Assembly (NCBI GenBank): GCA_905178155.1
Contig: CAJINV010000011.1
Coordinates: 2,460,746-2,524,745, forward strand
DNA: 64,000 nucleotides
From: Amoebophrya sp. A120
Taxonomy: Eukaryota > Sar > Dinophyceae > Syndiniales > Amoebophryaceae
Reading direction: 5' to 3'
A program made the position numbers and the translations under genes. The notes beneath the pieces are model-generated. The model did no database searches, was not told where the DNA came from, and was given only the letters and a program-made list of their open reading frames with translations. This document shows positions 1 through 9,600 of the stretch, piece by piece; position 1 is the first letter of the stretch, and the number at the start of each line of letters is the position of its first letter.

Positions 1-118
1 GTGCACGAGCACCCAAATTTATGATTCGTGACGCAAGAGGACCCGCACAGTTGTCATGAACGAAAGTCATCCCAGGAACGTCTTGTGTGTGTCAAGCTTT
101 CTTCATTTACCACGACAG

Positions 119-2647
119 GTTTGATTTTTTCCTGATCATGATGGCTATTCTGGACACCTGGGTGATGGCCATCGTCGGCGGGGGCGGAGGTGGTCTGAAG
201 ATTTTCTCCGTGCTCCGTGTCTTGCGTGCCTTCCGATTAGTCAGGCTGGTCAAGCTGCTGCGTCAGTTCAAAGAGCTGTACCTTTTGGTGAACGGTATGG
301 TGGAAGCCTGTAAAACGCTCGTCTGGGTCGCCTGTCTGCTGCTCATCATCCTGTATTAATTTTTTTGTTTGATGTTTCTCGCTCGATCGTGGTTGCTTTC
401 GATTCGGATCTTCTTGCAGTACTCGTCAGAACCATAAAAGAGCTCTTTCATCTTCAAAAGGTGTTGGGGCTGTTGTGGTTACATGAAATTGATGTCTCAA
501 TAAACATACCCCCATCCCCTAGGTACGTGATCGGCATCATCTTCACGATTTTGATCGGCCAGAACACGGACCCGGCGCTGCGGTACCTCGGTACTTGGAG
601 CAAGGAGGATTACTGGGGATCGGTCCCAAAGTCGATGTACACTCTGTTCCAAGTGACGACGGGGGATTCCTGGGGTAGCAAAGTGGCGAGACCAATTATC
701 AAGGAATACCCGGCCTACACGATCTTTTTCCTGGTTTTCATCTTCCTGATCTCCTTCGGTCTGATGAACATCGTGCTCGGGGTGATTTGCGAGAACGCCA
801 TCTACGCCGCCAGTAAAAACACGGAGAACATGCAGAAGATCGTGCTGCGACACCAGCAACTGGTGATCAACTCCATAACGGCAATATTCGAAGCCGCAGA
901 CACGGACGGGAGTGGCGAGCTATCAAGAGAAGAATTCGACGAGGCGCTTAGCAAGAAGACGGTATAGTACGGGTGGTTCATCGTGTTGATGTTTCTATAT
1001 GCATATGCCTTTCAGGGTCGAAACTCACATGTCGGTAATCTCGAGGCCCGAAAGAAAAAGAAATGTGAGTGTAGTTGCAATAGTACAAAGCACTCTGAGA
1101 TAACAGCGACTTGCATGAAATGCAATATCAAAATCCATCTCAGGTGAAGCAAAAGTTAGAATTAATCGACGTCCCGCCAGAGGACCTCCGCATGCTCTTT
1201 GACCTCCTCGACGCCGACGGCAGCTATCAAATGCAAAAGTGTCTGGGTCCGGAAGGCTGCGAACTTGTGATGCGTGTTGCGCATCCTACAAAAATCTGTA
1301 TTGCATGGCGTGCAAAAGCTGTCCATTTCTGGCCATGCTGAGAGAGCATTTCTCATGCAGAATAGGCATCACCAAGGGGCTGCAGAACCTGTGATGCTAT
1401 GCCCTGCATTGCAGACTTGGCGGAGCTTGGAAAAACTGCAAAACAAAACGCGGAATCTTCCAGACCCAGACATTTTTGCATTTGATAGCAGCGGCGAGAT
1501 CACGATAGACGAGTTCCGAAAAGGCTGTCTGAAACTCCAGGGTACGGCGAAGTCGAAAGAAATGATAAAACTCGCGGTACACGTGTCGACATACAACAGC
1601 AACTTGGACGACATGCAGGACGCTATGGAAGAACAAAACCGAACCTTGAAGAAGATTTACAACAGGTAAAAGTTTATATACCTAGAAATTTTTGGTCGAG
1701 AGTTTGTCATGCATCTTGGTACGAACCGATTCCAGTCGCATTCAGTATAACAGTGTGTCATGGACGAGATGCTCAGGTATTCGTTTTGCAAACATCACCA
1801 AGACTGAAAAATGAAAATGTTAACTTGTTAAACAAAATCAGGCTTTACGACCTGGAGAAGCAGTATTTCCGGCACGATGCCAGCAAGAAGCCAAAGCGAC
1901 ACGAGGAGGAGGAGGCGGAGGCCCGCGTATCAAATGCAAAAATGTCATGGTCTGGAAGAATGCAAACTTGTGATGCGCATTTTACAACCCAGAAAAATCT
2001 CTCATGCACAGGCAGCAAAAGCTGGCCACTTTCTGTCACCAGGATGGGGCATTTGTCATGCGGATTCGGCATTGCGGAAGCTTCTCGAAACCTGTGATGC
2101 TAGAGCTTCCATGGCAGGCCTTCTGTGTCATGCAAAAGCAGCATGACTCTTCCAGACCCAGACATTTTTGCATTTGATACCGTGCGACCAGTGGCAAGCC
2201 CGTGAGCATCCTCGGCGCCGTGGCTGCGGCGGGCAGGCACATTGCACAGAGAAGAGGCGCCATGGAGGACGGAGAAGAGGGGGGCAAGAAGGAAGGCGAG
2301 GGGGCCGAGTACTTTTTACTTTTGCTTTTCTTTCATCAAGCCTAGCAACATGGTATGGTGTTTTTTCAAGTTGTTTGTGTAGACGGCAAATAAACAAAAC
2401 CCACGATAGAAAATATACACACAAATTTTTAGAAGTAGCTCCTAATTACAGGAAAAACGGAATATAATCGAATAACAGCGGCGTCCGCAGGAGTAGCCTG
2501 GACGCGTTGAAGGGTTTCATGGGCCGCGGAAAGACAGTGAACAATCTCGACGAACATTTTGCGGAACAAGACGAGCAAAATAGTGGTGAGGGACCCGACC
2601 CCGCGGCAACCACCGACAAACCACCACCGCCGCCGGGCGGAAGGTAG
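119..2647 (+). CDS. Voltage-gated cation channel, 3' part, with C-terminal EF-hands
   Basis: Exons read 119-352, 523-961, 1144-1224, 1493-1665, 1842-1927, 2185-2308 and 2491-2647; every junction keeps frame. The upstream part lies outside the window. The first exon has an S3-like segment, then an S4 voltage sensor with Arg/Lys at every third position (RVLRAFRLVRLVKLLRQF), then S5. The second exon has a pore loop with TTGDSWGS, a hydrophobic S6 and an EF-hand loop (DTDGSGELSREEF). A second EF-hand (DADGSGEITIDEF) is split by an introner and restored exactly when it is removed. The tail is Lys/Glu-rich, then Pro-rich. This fits the ion-transport family (Ca2+/Na+ type) acting in a membrane with Ca2+ feedback. 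I cannot say if it is a single-domain or the last repeat of a four-domain channel. The TAG at 2645 overlaps a donor-like AGGTAGGT, so a further exon is possible. Confidence 0.85.
1225..1487 (+). mobile_element. Introner family A inside an EF-hand codon run
   Basis: The element is 263 bp. It starts TATCAAATGCAAAAGTGTCT and ends with the inverted counterpart (CAGACCCAGACATTTTTGCA, then TTTGATA). The 5-bp duplication gcagc flanks it at 1220-1224 and 1488-1492. Removing it plus one gcagc joins DADGS to GEITIDEF. The interior is orientation 'forward', like the copies at 33394 and 52679. Confidence 0.93.
1928..2179 (+). mobile_element. Introner family A in the channel tail
   Basis: The element is 252 bp with family A ends (TATCAAATGCAAAAATGTC / GACATTTTTGCATTTGATA). 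The duplication is ccgcg before (1923-1927) and ccgtg after (2180-2184), one mismatch. Excising 1928-2184 gives ...EAEARATSGKPVSILG... in frame. The interior belongs to the sub-type with a 'cactttctgtcaccagatgg'-like core, shared with the copies at 11546 and 11860. Confidence 0.88.
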
Positions 2648-4029
2648 GTAAAACGCAGTCCGCTGATGGGAAAAATATGCTTCAGCGACAAGTACGAATG
2701 ACTGTACTTCATCCGAAATTAAACACTCACTTAAATTCTTCACTTCAGTTAATATCACTTTCACACACACTTTCACTTAAAAATTGCGTTAATACCAGAA
2801 ATTGAAATCCAAATCCAAGAAGTTAATCGACTCGAGTATAAGCGGATGCAGAGAAAAAGTTGTAGTTCCAAGTGCTGTCCGCGCTCGTGAAGTTCGTTCA
2901 TTGCGCGACAGAGGAGCAGCTTTCGTGCAGCACGAAAATGAAGTGCTGAAACAGTCACACCAGAAACCTGAGTAATCTGTGACTATGTGGACACACACTT
3001 TTGAAACCTGACACTATGAAATTCCTATGGTAAAAACTATTTCTGCGTGAAGTTGCGTGTGCTAGCTTCCTTGTCGTGATCGGCGTGACGACACCCTGTG
3101 GGCTTTGATTTTACACTATGTATCAACTTGTGCTGCAATCTACAACCAGTGTCATGCCTTTACAATTTGATGAAAATGCTAAATTTGACAAATGAATTCG
3201 CGAAATTAATGTTGTAAGTCAGAGTCAGTCGTCGTTGCGGGAGCCGCAAGAACCGGAACCTATTGCACCTAAGCGAAGAAGCTCAACATCGGACATAAGC
3301 AATAACAAACAAAAAGAGCCAGTCCGTGGTAATTCGAATTGATCCTGGAGGTTTGGAACTTTAAAACTGGTGCAGCGGTTTGAATAAGTATGCTTGCAGT
3401 AGAAGAAAATGAACGGCGTCAGCACCACCATTATTTCCGCGGCTAGAGCAAACATAGAGAGGAACAGATAAGAGGTATAGTAGAGAAGTACAACCCGCCA
3501 CTCATTTTTCTAGCGCACGTTCTCCCGTCGAGAATCAATTGGGATTTTCGTCTTGAGTGTTGCTTCTATTCGAGTATGGAATTCCGCTATTCAGTTCAAG
3601 TTTCTCGCAAACGGTCCTCGGTCCGCAGCAGACATGACAGACGATAAACACTTGAACTTTGTTGAAACCAGTACTGGACTTCTCAATCAATTGTACACAA
3701 GAACACTGCACTGGTGTGCTGAAAGTAATAACCTGTAGAACTACTAGTATGAGCACTAGATGACGACGCTGCTATTTTTACCCTCTTGTACACTTGTCCA
3801 AACTACCAAATCGTGGTGTAACCCGTGGTCTGCTGGAGAGGAGTGCGACCTGCTCCGTCCTTATCCGTGAAAATGAACAAACCTCAAAGATGAACTTTGT
3901 CGTGACACCCTGTGATGATGCTTTTTCGTAGTTCTCCGATGAAAGAGCATAGTGAGACAAATTTGAGGAAAAGAAATCCGGAAAAGTCTTTCGAGTACTT
4001 AAATCGAATCACGTCTTTCGGCGTTGAAT
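2648..4029. other. Intergenic, nothing recognised
   Basis: Only short reading frames with stop-rich, AT-leaning sequence are present on both strands. I see no exon with protein-like composition, no RNA gene and no repeat that I can support. Confidence 0.5.
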
Positions 4030-5045
4030 ATCGGCGTGTTTTATTGTTGAGAGGAAAAATTAAAGATGTTGTGGTAAAAGGTCATCCTATCCCTATCTGT
4101 AGTTTTGAATCGTTTCAATGGTCCGCTTGCTTCGCTTGTCGGTTTGCAACTCCTAGTTGATGATGGTAGCATCGCTTCAAGTAGAGGCAGGATCGATTTC
4201 TTTCGCTGCTTCGTTCTCTATCCGCTTTTTCAATGCATTTCGTTTCAAAGGAGTAATCATCCGAGGGGGAGTGCTCCACCTCTTGAAAACGCAATATGTC
4301 TGTCTCGTTGGTTTCTCATTCTCTCATATGCTTCCACTCTTTTCCGTTAAACCGCACGGTCAGTCTGAGTCGCCATCTTATTTGTTTTTTCGTATAGCCG
4401 GGTCTAGTTTTTATGTTATGTTGTCTAGTCTTTGATTTCTCACTACCATCATTCTCAATGCCACGTTTTGGGCTAAAGACTGAGTGAACCCACTTCGGTG
4501 GAGCGGATACTACCGAACGAATCGGACTTGTATCAGAATATAGAATAGTATGCGTGGTCGAGCTCTAGTTCATGAAAAAGTCGGCTGCACTCTTAAAGTT
4601 GCGACACGCCAAGCCCCCGATCAGCGATCAGCGATCAGAATTCCAATCCAAAAAACGGTTCTGTTCTTGTTTTTCAAGTTCTTTACAGTCAAGATCTTTG
4701 TCTCCCCCCATCCCATCATGTCTCTTCGTCTTAGCTTTCCCCCAGTACTACTAGAGATTTCTCTTCATTCGTTTCCCCGATAAGCAGAACACGTACAGTC
4801 GAGCTCGTCCACCTAGCTGTTTTGCCCTTGCTTCACGTGAGTAAGTACGTCTTTGCGATTAATATGCACTTGGGCACGTCGCCGCGGCCGTCAGTTGGCA
4901 GTAAAAGTCAACACTGCTAGTAGTTCCACAGCGTGGACTTCGGAAACGCAAACGCACTTGAATTCACAAGATGGAGCGTTACCTCCGCGCCCCGCCTGTG
5001 AAGATGGAGCGTTACCTCCTGCCCCTGAAGTGCAGCACCTGTAGT
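4030..5045 (+). repeat. Decayed duplicate of the MFS gene's 5' flank and leader
   Basis: This stretch aligns in the same order, with gaps, to about 8930-9600 just upstream of the transporter. Shared blocks include TTTGAATCGTTT (4107 and 9006 region), CGAGGGGGAGTGC, the exact 20-mer GTACAGTCGAGCTCGTCCAC, GTTGGCAGTAAAAGTCAACA and GAGCG(T/C)TACCTCCGCGCCCC. Copy one carries roughly 150-250 bp of extra sequence near 4370-4640. It is a diverged segmental duplication. Confidence 0.8.
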
Positions 5046-5141
5046 TCCACCATCCACACCCTCCAAAAGATGTTTTCCGAAAAACGACCTCATATCGCCG
5101 CGCTGCGAACTAGAATATCAAAAGACTACAAACGTCGTTAA
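4971..5141 (+). pseudogene. Truncated copy of the MFS transporter N-terminus
   Basis: An ATG opens a 56-codon frame whose first ten residues (MERYLRAPPV) are identical to the start of the transporter at 9557. After residue 10 the leader is repeated once (KMERYLLPLK), then the frame runs into unrelated sequence and stops. No membrane segment follows, so it cannot make a transporter. It could be an inert relic or a small transcribed leader peptide; I favour a relic. Confidence 0.65.
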
Positions 5142-6552
5142 GTGGTGTCAGAACATAGAACTGCAAAGTAAAACGTTTGTGCTGTCATCCAGCATTCGGT
5201 TTCGCTGTATGAGCATATTCTTACCACCTGGTTGGAATTTTCGGTTTGTTTTTTTTGTTTTTTGTTCTTCGGTTGTGTGTGAGTATTTCGTTCAAGTGCT
5301 GCACCTGGATTCGGTTACGCCTCATAAGTCGTGATAAAGATGAATAAATCGGGACCGGCCTGTGATCGTCTATACGAGCTGGAAAACGACCATGTAAATA
5401 TGTGGAGCCGCCGCGTTTATGTAGCTCTAGCAAAACATCAAAACACACATCAACAAAGCATCCCATAAATACACACATCAAAACACACAAAAGGACCCTT
5501 CTCGCCCGATTGCTTTTTGATGAAACTTTAACTTGTAATATTCTCTTTCAAAAGTCATAATTTTGATACCCCTGAGTGATATAAATAGATGGGAAGTAGA
5601 CCCAAGAAATTGAAAAAAGAAACTGCATCTTTTCAAAGTAGTCGCAAGAACTTACAGATGAACAAGATGTGTCTGGATAGTCTACAACTATAGTTAACGG
5701 TAAGCTGGTCGTGCTCCTTATTCTCGTCGTCATTGTATTTCCAAAGAAAAAATTGAAATTTTGCTGATAACAAGTCCCTTCACTGTACTGCCTGGCTCAG
5801 CCAGCACGAAGACGGCAAATCTTTTGCCGAAAACGCCGCAAGTATCAGCATCATGCTGCGACGAAAGGCAGCTGCGCGCGGGTTGTTGCTGGGATCGTGG
5901 TCCGCTTCTGTTTTCAGGGTGGGTGGCATCGGTATGAAAAGTAGAGTACACAACTTCATCCCCACGTCGTGCCCCCAGTTGCATGTTACTGATGGTTCCT
6001 TTCACAGCAAAAACAAAAGTGCCAGTAATGGTAAAGATGCAGGAGCTCCTGATGTGCTCCGTCGTGCGACAAAAGATCGCGACAAGAGGCACTTATTCTG
6101 TTATTTCGGAATTATTTTCCGGATCGCCCTGCTCCTTTCAAGCGAGCAGAGCCAAGAACAGCGAGAAAAAGTGTGACAATTCGATATTTATGTGCATGAC
6201 GAAGGCTGAGGGGAAGTACAAAGGGAGGAAATTTTTGTGCACTCCGATAGAAGAAGCGGTGGACCACAGCACCAACTCGAACAAGGCACCTCGTCTCGTT
6301 CTTTTTGATCCAAATAAGAAGGGTCGTGATTCTATGGGTGGCAATTCCTGTCCTGTAAGGCGCTCTCAAACTCGTTAAGTACTACACTCTCAACTGTTGT
6401 TACATGAATTGCGATGCAAAACTAGCAAAAGTCGTGCAGGGAGGGAGCCTGATGCGTCGTGTCCCGCATAAATTTGGCACAGATTTACTTGTTCCCATGC
6501 CGTTTAATGGCGCTTCAATAATTTTTTTGTCATGCCAACTGGCGTCTTGATT
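5142..6552. other. Intergenic, nothing recognised
   Basis: No exon, RNA gene or repeat can be supported. Reading frames of 85-131 codons at 5850-6380 overlap one another on both strands, have no recognisable motifs, and look like chance frames. Confidence 0.45.
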
Positions 6553-6591
6553 GTGCGGAGGCTGATCTGGTAACCAAAGCGTGCGCAAGCG

Positions 6592-6646
6592 CTCGCAAGA
6601 GCGCTTTGCGCGCGGGCTTGCCCGCGCGCAAAGCGCTCTTTGCGAG
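6592..6646. repeat. Long GC hairpin in the inverted-repeat element
   Basis: Two arms of 25 and 26 nt, differing by one A, are separated by the 4-nt loop CTTG (6617-6620). The inner arms are GCGCTTTGCGCGCGGG and CCCGCGCGCAAAGCGC. It sits just inside the left terminal repeat. Confidence 0.9.
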
Positions 6647-7483
6647 ATGCTCATCCATCGCAAACGCAGCGCGAAGGCTTTGCCGTTACCATATGGGAGG
6701 AACTCGGGGGTATGCAATCACTGGAAAAATCGGGCATTACGAAGTGTGTTTTGCCTTCAGAAAGCGGATCGGGCAGAATTGCTGGGAATTTTCCGGAAAG
6801 CAGCCAAAACAGCAATTGCCAAGCGGGGAAGGGGTAAAAAAGAGCATTTTTGCAGCTCCGCCCAGTCTGAATCTGAAAAAAGAGAATGGCACTTTCGGCT
6901 GGGGCCGATGGTGTGATGCGTTTTATAGCGGAAAATGCGTCGCGTCCGGGCAGCTCCAGCCGCTTTAAAATTGAAAAAAAACGTTGAAAAAATGCAATTT
7001 TTCGCAGCATGCAAGCGGGCGAGAAAATTTACCGATTTTCTCCAGTCCCCGGAAAACGCTTGGAAATTGAAAATGACAACTTTTTCTGAAAAAGCAAAAA
7101 CCGCTTAGAAATTGCCGCTCAAAAGGGGTTCGCAAAATTTTCCGCAGGCCCGTGCCACCGGGATTGGACGAGAAAAAAACAACTGTCAAGCCTGTGGAGG
7201 TGTGTCACACGGGCACGGTTTTCGACCTCTCTGAGGTCGCAAATTGGAACCCTTGCCCCGCTTGGAAAAGCCCGATCTGGGTGGCCCGAAAGGGCAGCCG
7301 GAAATGAACAGAACTGCGTTACTTTTGTAATTTGCGTATTTTTCCGGGCCAGCGTGCCCTCGTGCATAACGTTATGCACGACGGGGCGATGCTCGTTGAA
7401 AAACGCATTCTTTTGCGCGCCCTTGCTTCCTGGTTAGAGGATGAGAGCGCGGCCCGAAGCGGGCTGCAGTGTTGGACCGCGGC

Positions 7484-7560
7484 CCTTCGCACTGTAGCGG
7501 TAGCCTTCGCACTGTAGCGGTAGCCCCTTCGGATGCGCGGTAGCCTTCGCACTGACTGGG
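7484..7560. repeat. 20-bp tandem repeat, nearly four units
   Basis: The unit CCTTCGCACTGTAGCGGTAG occurs at 7484-7503 and identically at 7504-7523. A diverged unit (CCCCTTCGGATGCGCGGTAG) fills 7524-7543, and a partial unit ends at 7560. It lies near the right end of the inverted-repeat element. Confidence 0.9.
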
Positions 7561-7670
7561 GTGGTTCGCACGCTTTTGGTTACCAATATCGCCCTCCGGG
7601 CGCGACCTTAATAGGTTTTTTTGCACGACAAATTGTGATGCATTAACAGTTGTTGACTACAGTGTAGTAA

Positions 7671-8174
7671 CCTTTGAGACCACTGTCATATCCTGGTTGC
7701 TGGGATTGTAAGTATGATTCTGGATGCGGACCGAAAACGACGTGCAAGGAGCTGTCTCTGCACATGAAGGAATCGAAGACACCGGAGGATTTGGGGATGA
7801 GCCATGACCAGTGGGCGGAATCACTGTGTGAACGGGCCGGCGAAGGCTTACAATACATGCACTACTCCGACACGAAGGTCCTGATCAACGAGAACAACCC
7901 GGATTGGATGTTGAATGACAAGACCCTCGCGGAAAAATGCTGCACGAAGCCGTTTATGGTGCTTATGCATTGCAAAAGCTATGTATCCAATACAACTATC
8001 AGTGATCGCATCTTCTTTGATGTCACAAATTTCGCCAGAAGGGGAAATGAAAGTTAACTTTACAAAAAAGTAGATTTGTCCTGCATGATTAGTACGAATA
8101 CGATACTTTTGCAGTGGATAGTACCCGCCGCCCGATCCACCTCTGCGTCCAGTACCTCCTTTTTGCAAGCATAA
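7671..8174 (+). CDS. Small Cys-rich protein of unknown function, 5' end uncertain
   Basis: An open frame from 7671 has protein-like, Cys-rich content (CWDCKYDSGCGPKTTC, later AEKCC). The first in-frame ATG is only at 7764, so the true start may be there, or an upstream exon may join near 7670-7680. The frame enters an introner at 7964. Excising 7964-8125 joins ...CCTKPFMVL to AARSTSASSTSFLQA and a TAA at 8172-8174. I do not recognise the family. It lies between the inverted-repeat element and the transporter. The gene may be a remnant; the frame and introner junction are the evidence that it is or was coding. Confidence 0.5.
7964..8120 (+). mobile_element. Introner family B, degenerate copy
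   Basis: The 157-bp element starts TATGCATTGCAAAAG and ends ATACTTTTGCAGTGGATA. Flanks are gtgct (7959-7963) and gtacc (8121-8125), matching at 3 of 5 positions. The interior carries GATTTGTCCTGCATGATTAG, as in other family B copies. It is the most diverged B copy here, suggesting an older insertion. Confidence 0.75.
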
Positions 8175-8929
8175 ATGAGTTTGCACGGTAACAAGATGAA
8201 CAACTGGAACCGCACTGAAAAAGTTCTTGAACTGCTTGAAAATAAACTTCCTGAATTGCTGCGACGTAGTACAACTAGCAGCCCGGCGCCGACCCAACGT
8301 CATCTACTTCACCAGTGCTCATCTCTCCTCCTTACAATTCAGAGCCACGTACGTCTTTTTCATCATCATTCGCATCATTCAAGATTGAGCGACCACGTAG
8401 TGCTTCTTCATTTTCAACACCTAGGTGAAGATGAGCGTCAACGTACAATACCTTTCTAGTTTCTGAAAAGTTACGTAAAAATCCGTAAAAATCAATGGCG
8501 ATTTGTTGTTCCGTATTAAGATTGTTCAATATAATCAGGAGAGCAGGTTTAATAGCAGTAGACCACGACATCACCGACATCGGCACTGACTCTTTTCGTA
8601 TGAACCTTGTGAATCTTTGTTTTGATGCAGTAAATTAATTATAATTTCATCTTCATTATTATTACAACTAACGAAGTTTGTCGCTTGTTTCAGAAGTCTT
8701 TCTCGATTCTCGTCGCGTTGGTTCTTCTGATGTGGTTGTCCGCCTTCTACACCTCTTAGTGGGGTTGAGGGCTTCAAATATTGAAGCATATCTAGGACTA
8801 CATGTGACGACGACGAGAGAGGTCATCGACAACGAACAAGGCAGCTGATTGCTATAATTTTTGGTGCTATAATCCGTGCAATGGTGTTGTTCAGCAGCCA
8901 AGTTGTCAATGCGCTTAACTTGTTTTGTT
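8175..8929. other. Intergenic, nothing recognised
   Basis: Short overlapping reading frames only, with AT-leaning sequence. No exon, RNA gene or repeat is supported. Confidence 0.45.
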
Positions 8930-9600
8930 ATCTAGGGCATGATGTTTTGAGAGAGAAAATGAAAGAACTTCAACGTGTTTTAGAAAAATTACATTTCATC
9001 TGTTTTGAATCGTTTATTTCATGGTCCGTTTTCTTCGCTTTTCGGTGTGCAAATCCTAAATGCTAGCATCGGTTTAGTAGGCAGCAGGCGCTCTTGGTCT
9101 TCGACTGCTTCGTTCTTCGCCGTAATTTTCAGTGCATTTCGTATCAATGCCGAGGGGGAGTGCAGCTTCGCCTCTTGAAAATCTCTCGTTTGTCCTCTCA
9201 CATGCTTGTTCTTCTGCTTTTCTCGTTAAATCACAGGCTTCTGTTCTTGTTTTTGAACCTCATATGAGCCAACAAGATCTCCGTTGTTTGTTCTCCACGA
9301 TACCCCTTCCTCTTTTTCCCCAGTAGATAGTCCCCTTCATTTCTCGTTTTCCCGAGAAGAAAGTAGAACACGTACAGTCGAGCTCGTCCACCTAGTTTCT
9401 TTTGCTCTTCACGTGCGTACTTAAGTACGTCATGGCGATTATGCATGACTCGGGAACGCCGCGGCCGGCAGTTGGCAGTAAAAGTCAACAGTGCTAGATC
9501 CACAGTGCGGAGTTTGAAAAAGCAAGCGCCGCATCCGCACTCGATTTCAACACAATATGGAGCGCTACCTCCGCGCCCCGCCTGTGACGAAGTCCGGCGG
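8930..9600 (+). promoter_or_regulatory. 5' flank and leader of the MFS gene, duplicated upstream
   Basis: This is the intact-gene copy of the segment also found at 4030-5045. The shared blocks (for example GTACAGTCGAGCTCGTCCAC and GTTGGCAGTAAAAGTCAACA) end in the first codons of the transporter. Conservation of non-coding blocks between diverged copies may mark promoter or leader elements, or only shared ancestry. No TATA-like motif is evident to me. Confidence 0.45.

Larger units (their letters stand above)
6553..7600. mobile_element. GC-rich inverted-repeat element, about 1 kb, non-coding
   Basis: GGTAACCAAAGCGTGCG at 6569-6585 is the inverted counterpart of CGCACGCTTTTGGTTACC at 7567-7584 (one extra T). 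Weaker symmetry continues outward: GCGGAGGCTGATCT on the left against AATATCGCCCTCCGG on the right. Between them base composition differs sharply from the flanks and no protein is recognisable. Inside are a long hairpin and a 20-bp tandem repeat. I see no clear target duplication. It looks like a non-autonomous DNA element. Confidence 0.65.

Noticed and set aside
353-525. First channel intron considered non-canonical (direct GTA repeat at both ends)
   Set aside because: A register with donor GTATTA at 353 and acceptor CTAG ending at 522 keeps the frame, so it is an ordinary GT-AG intron.
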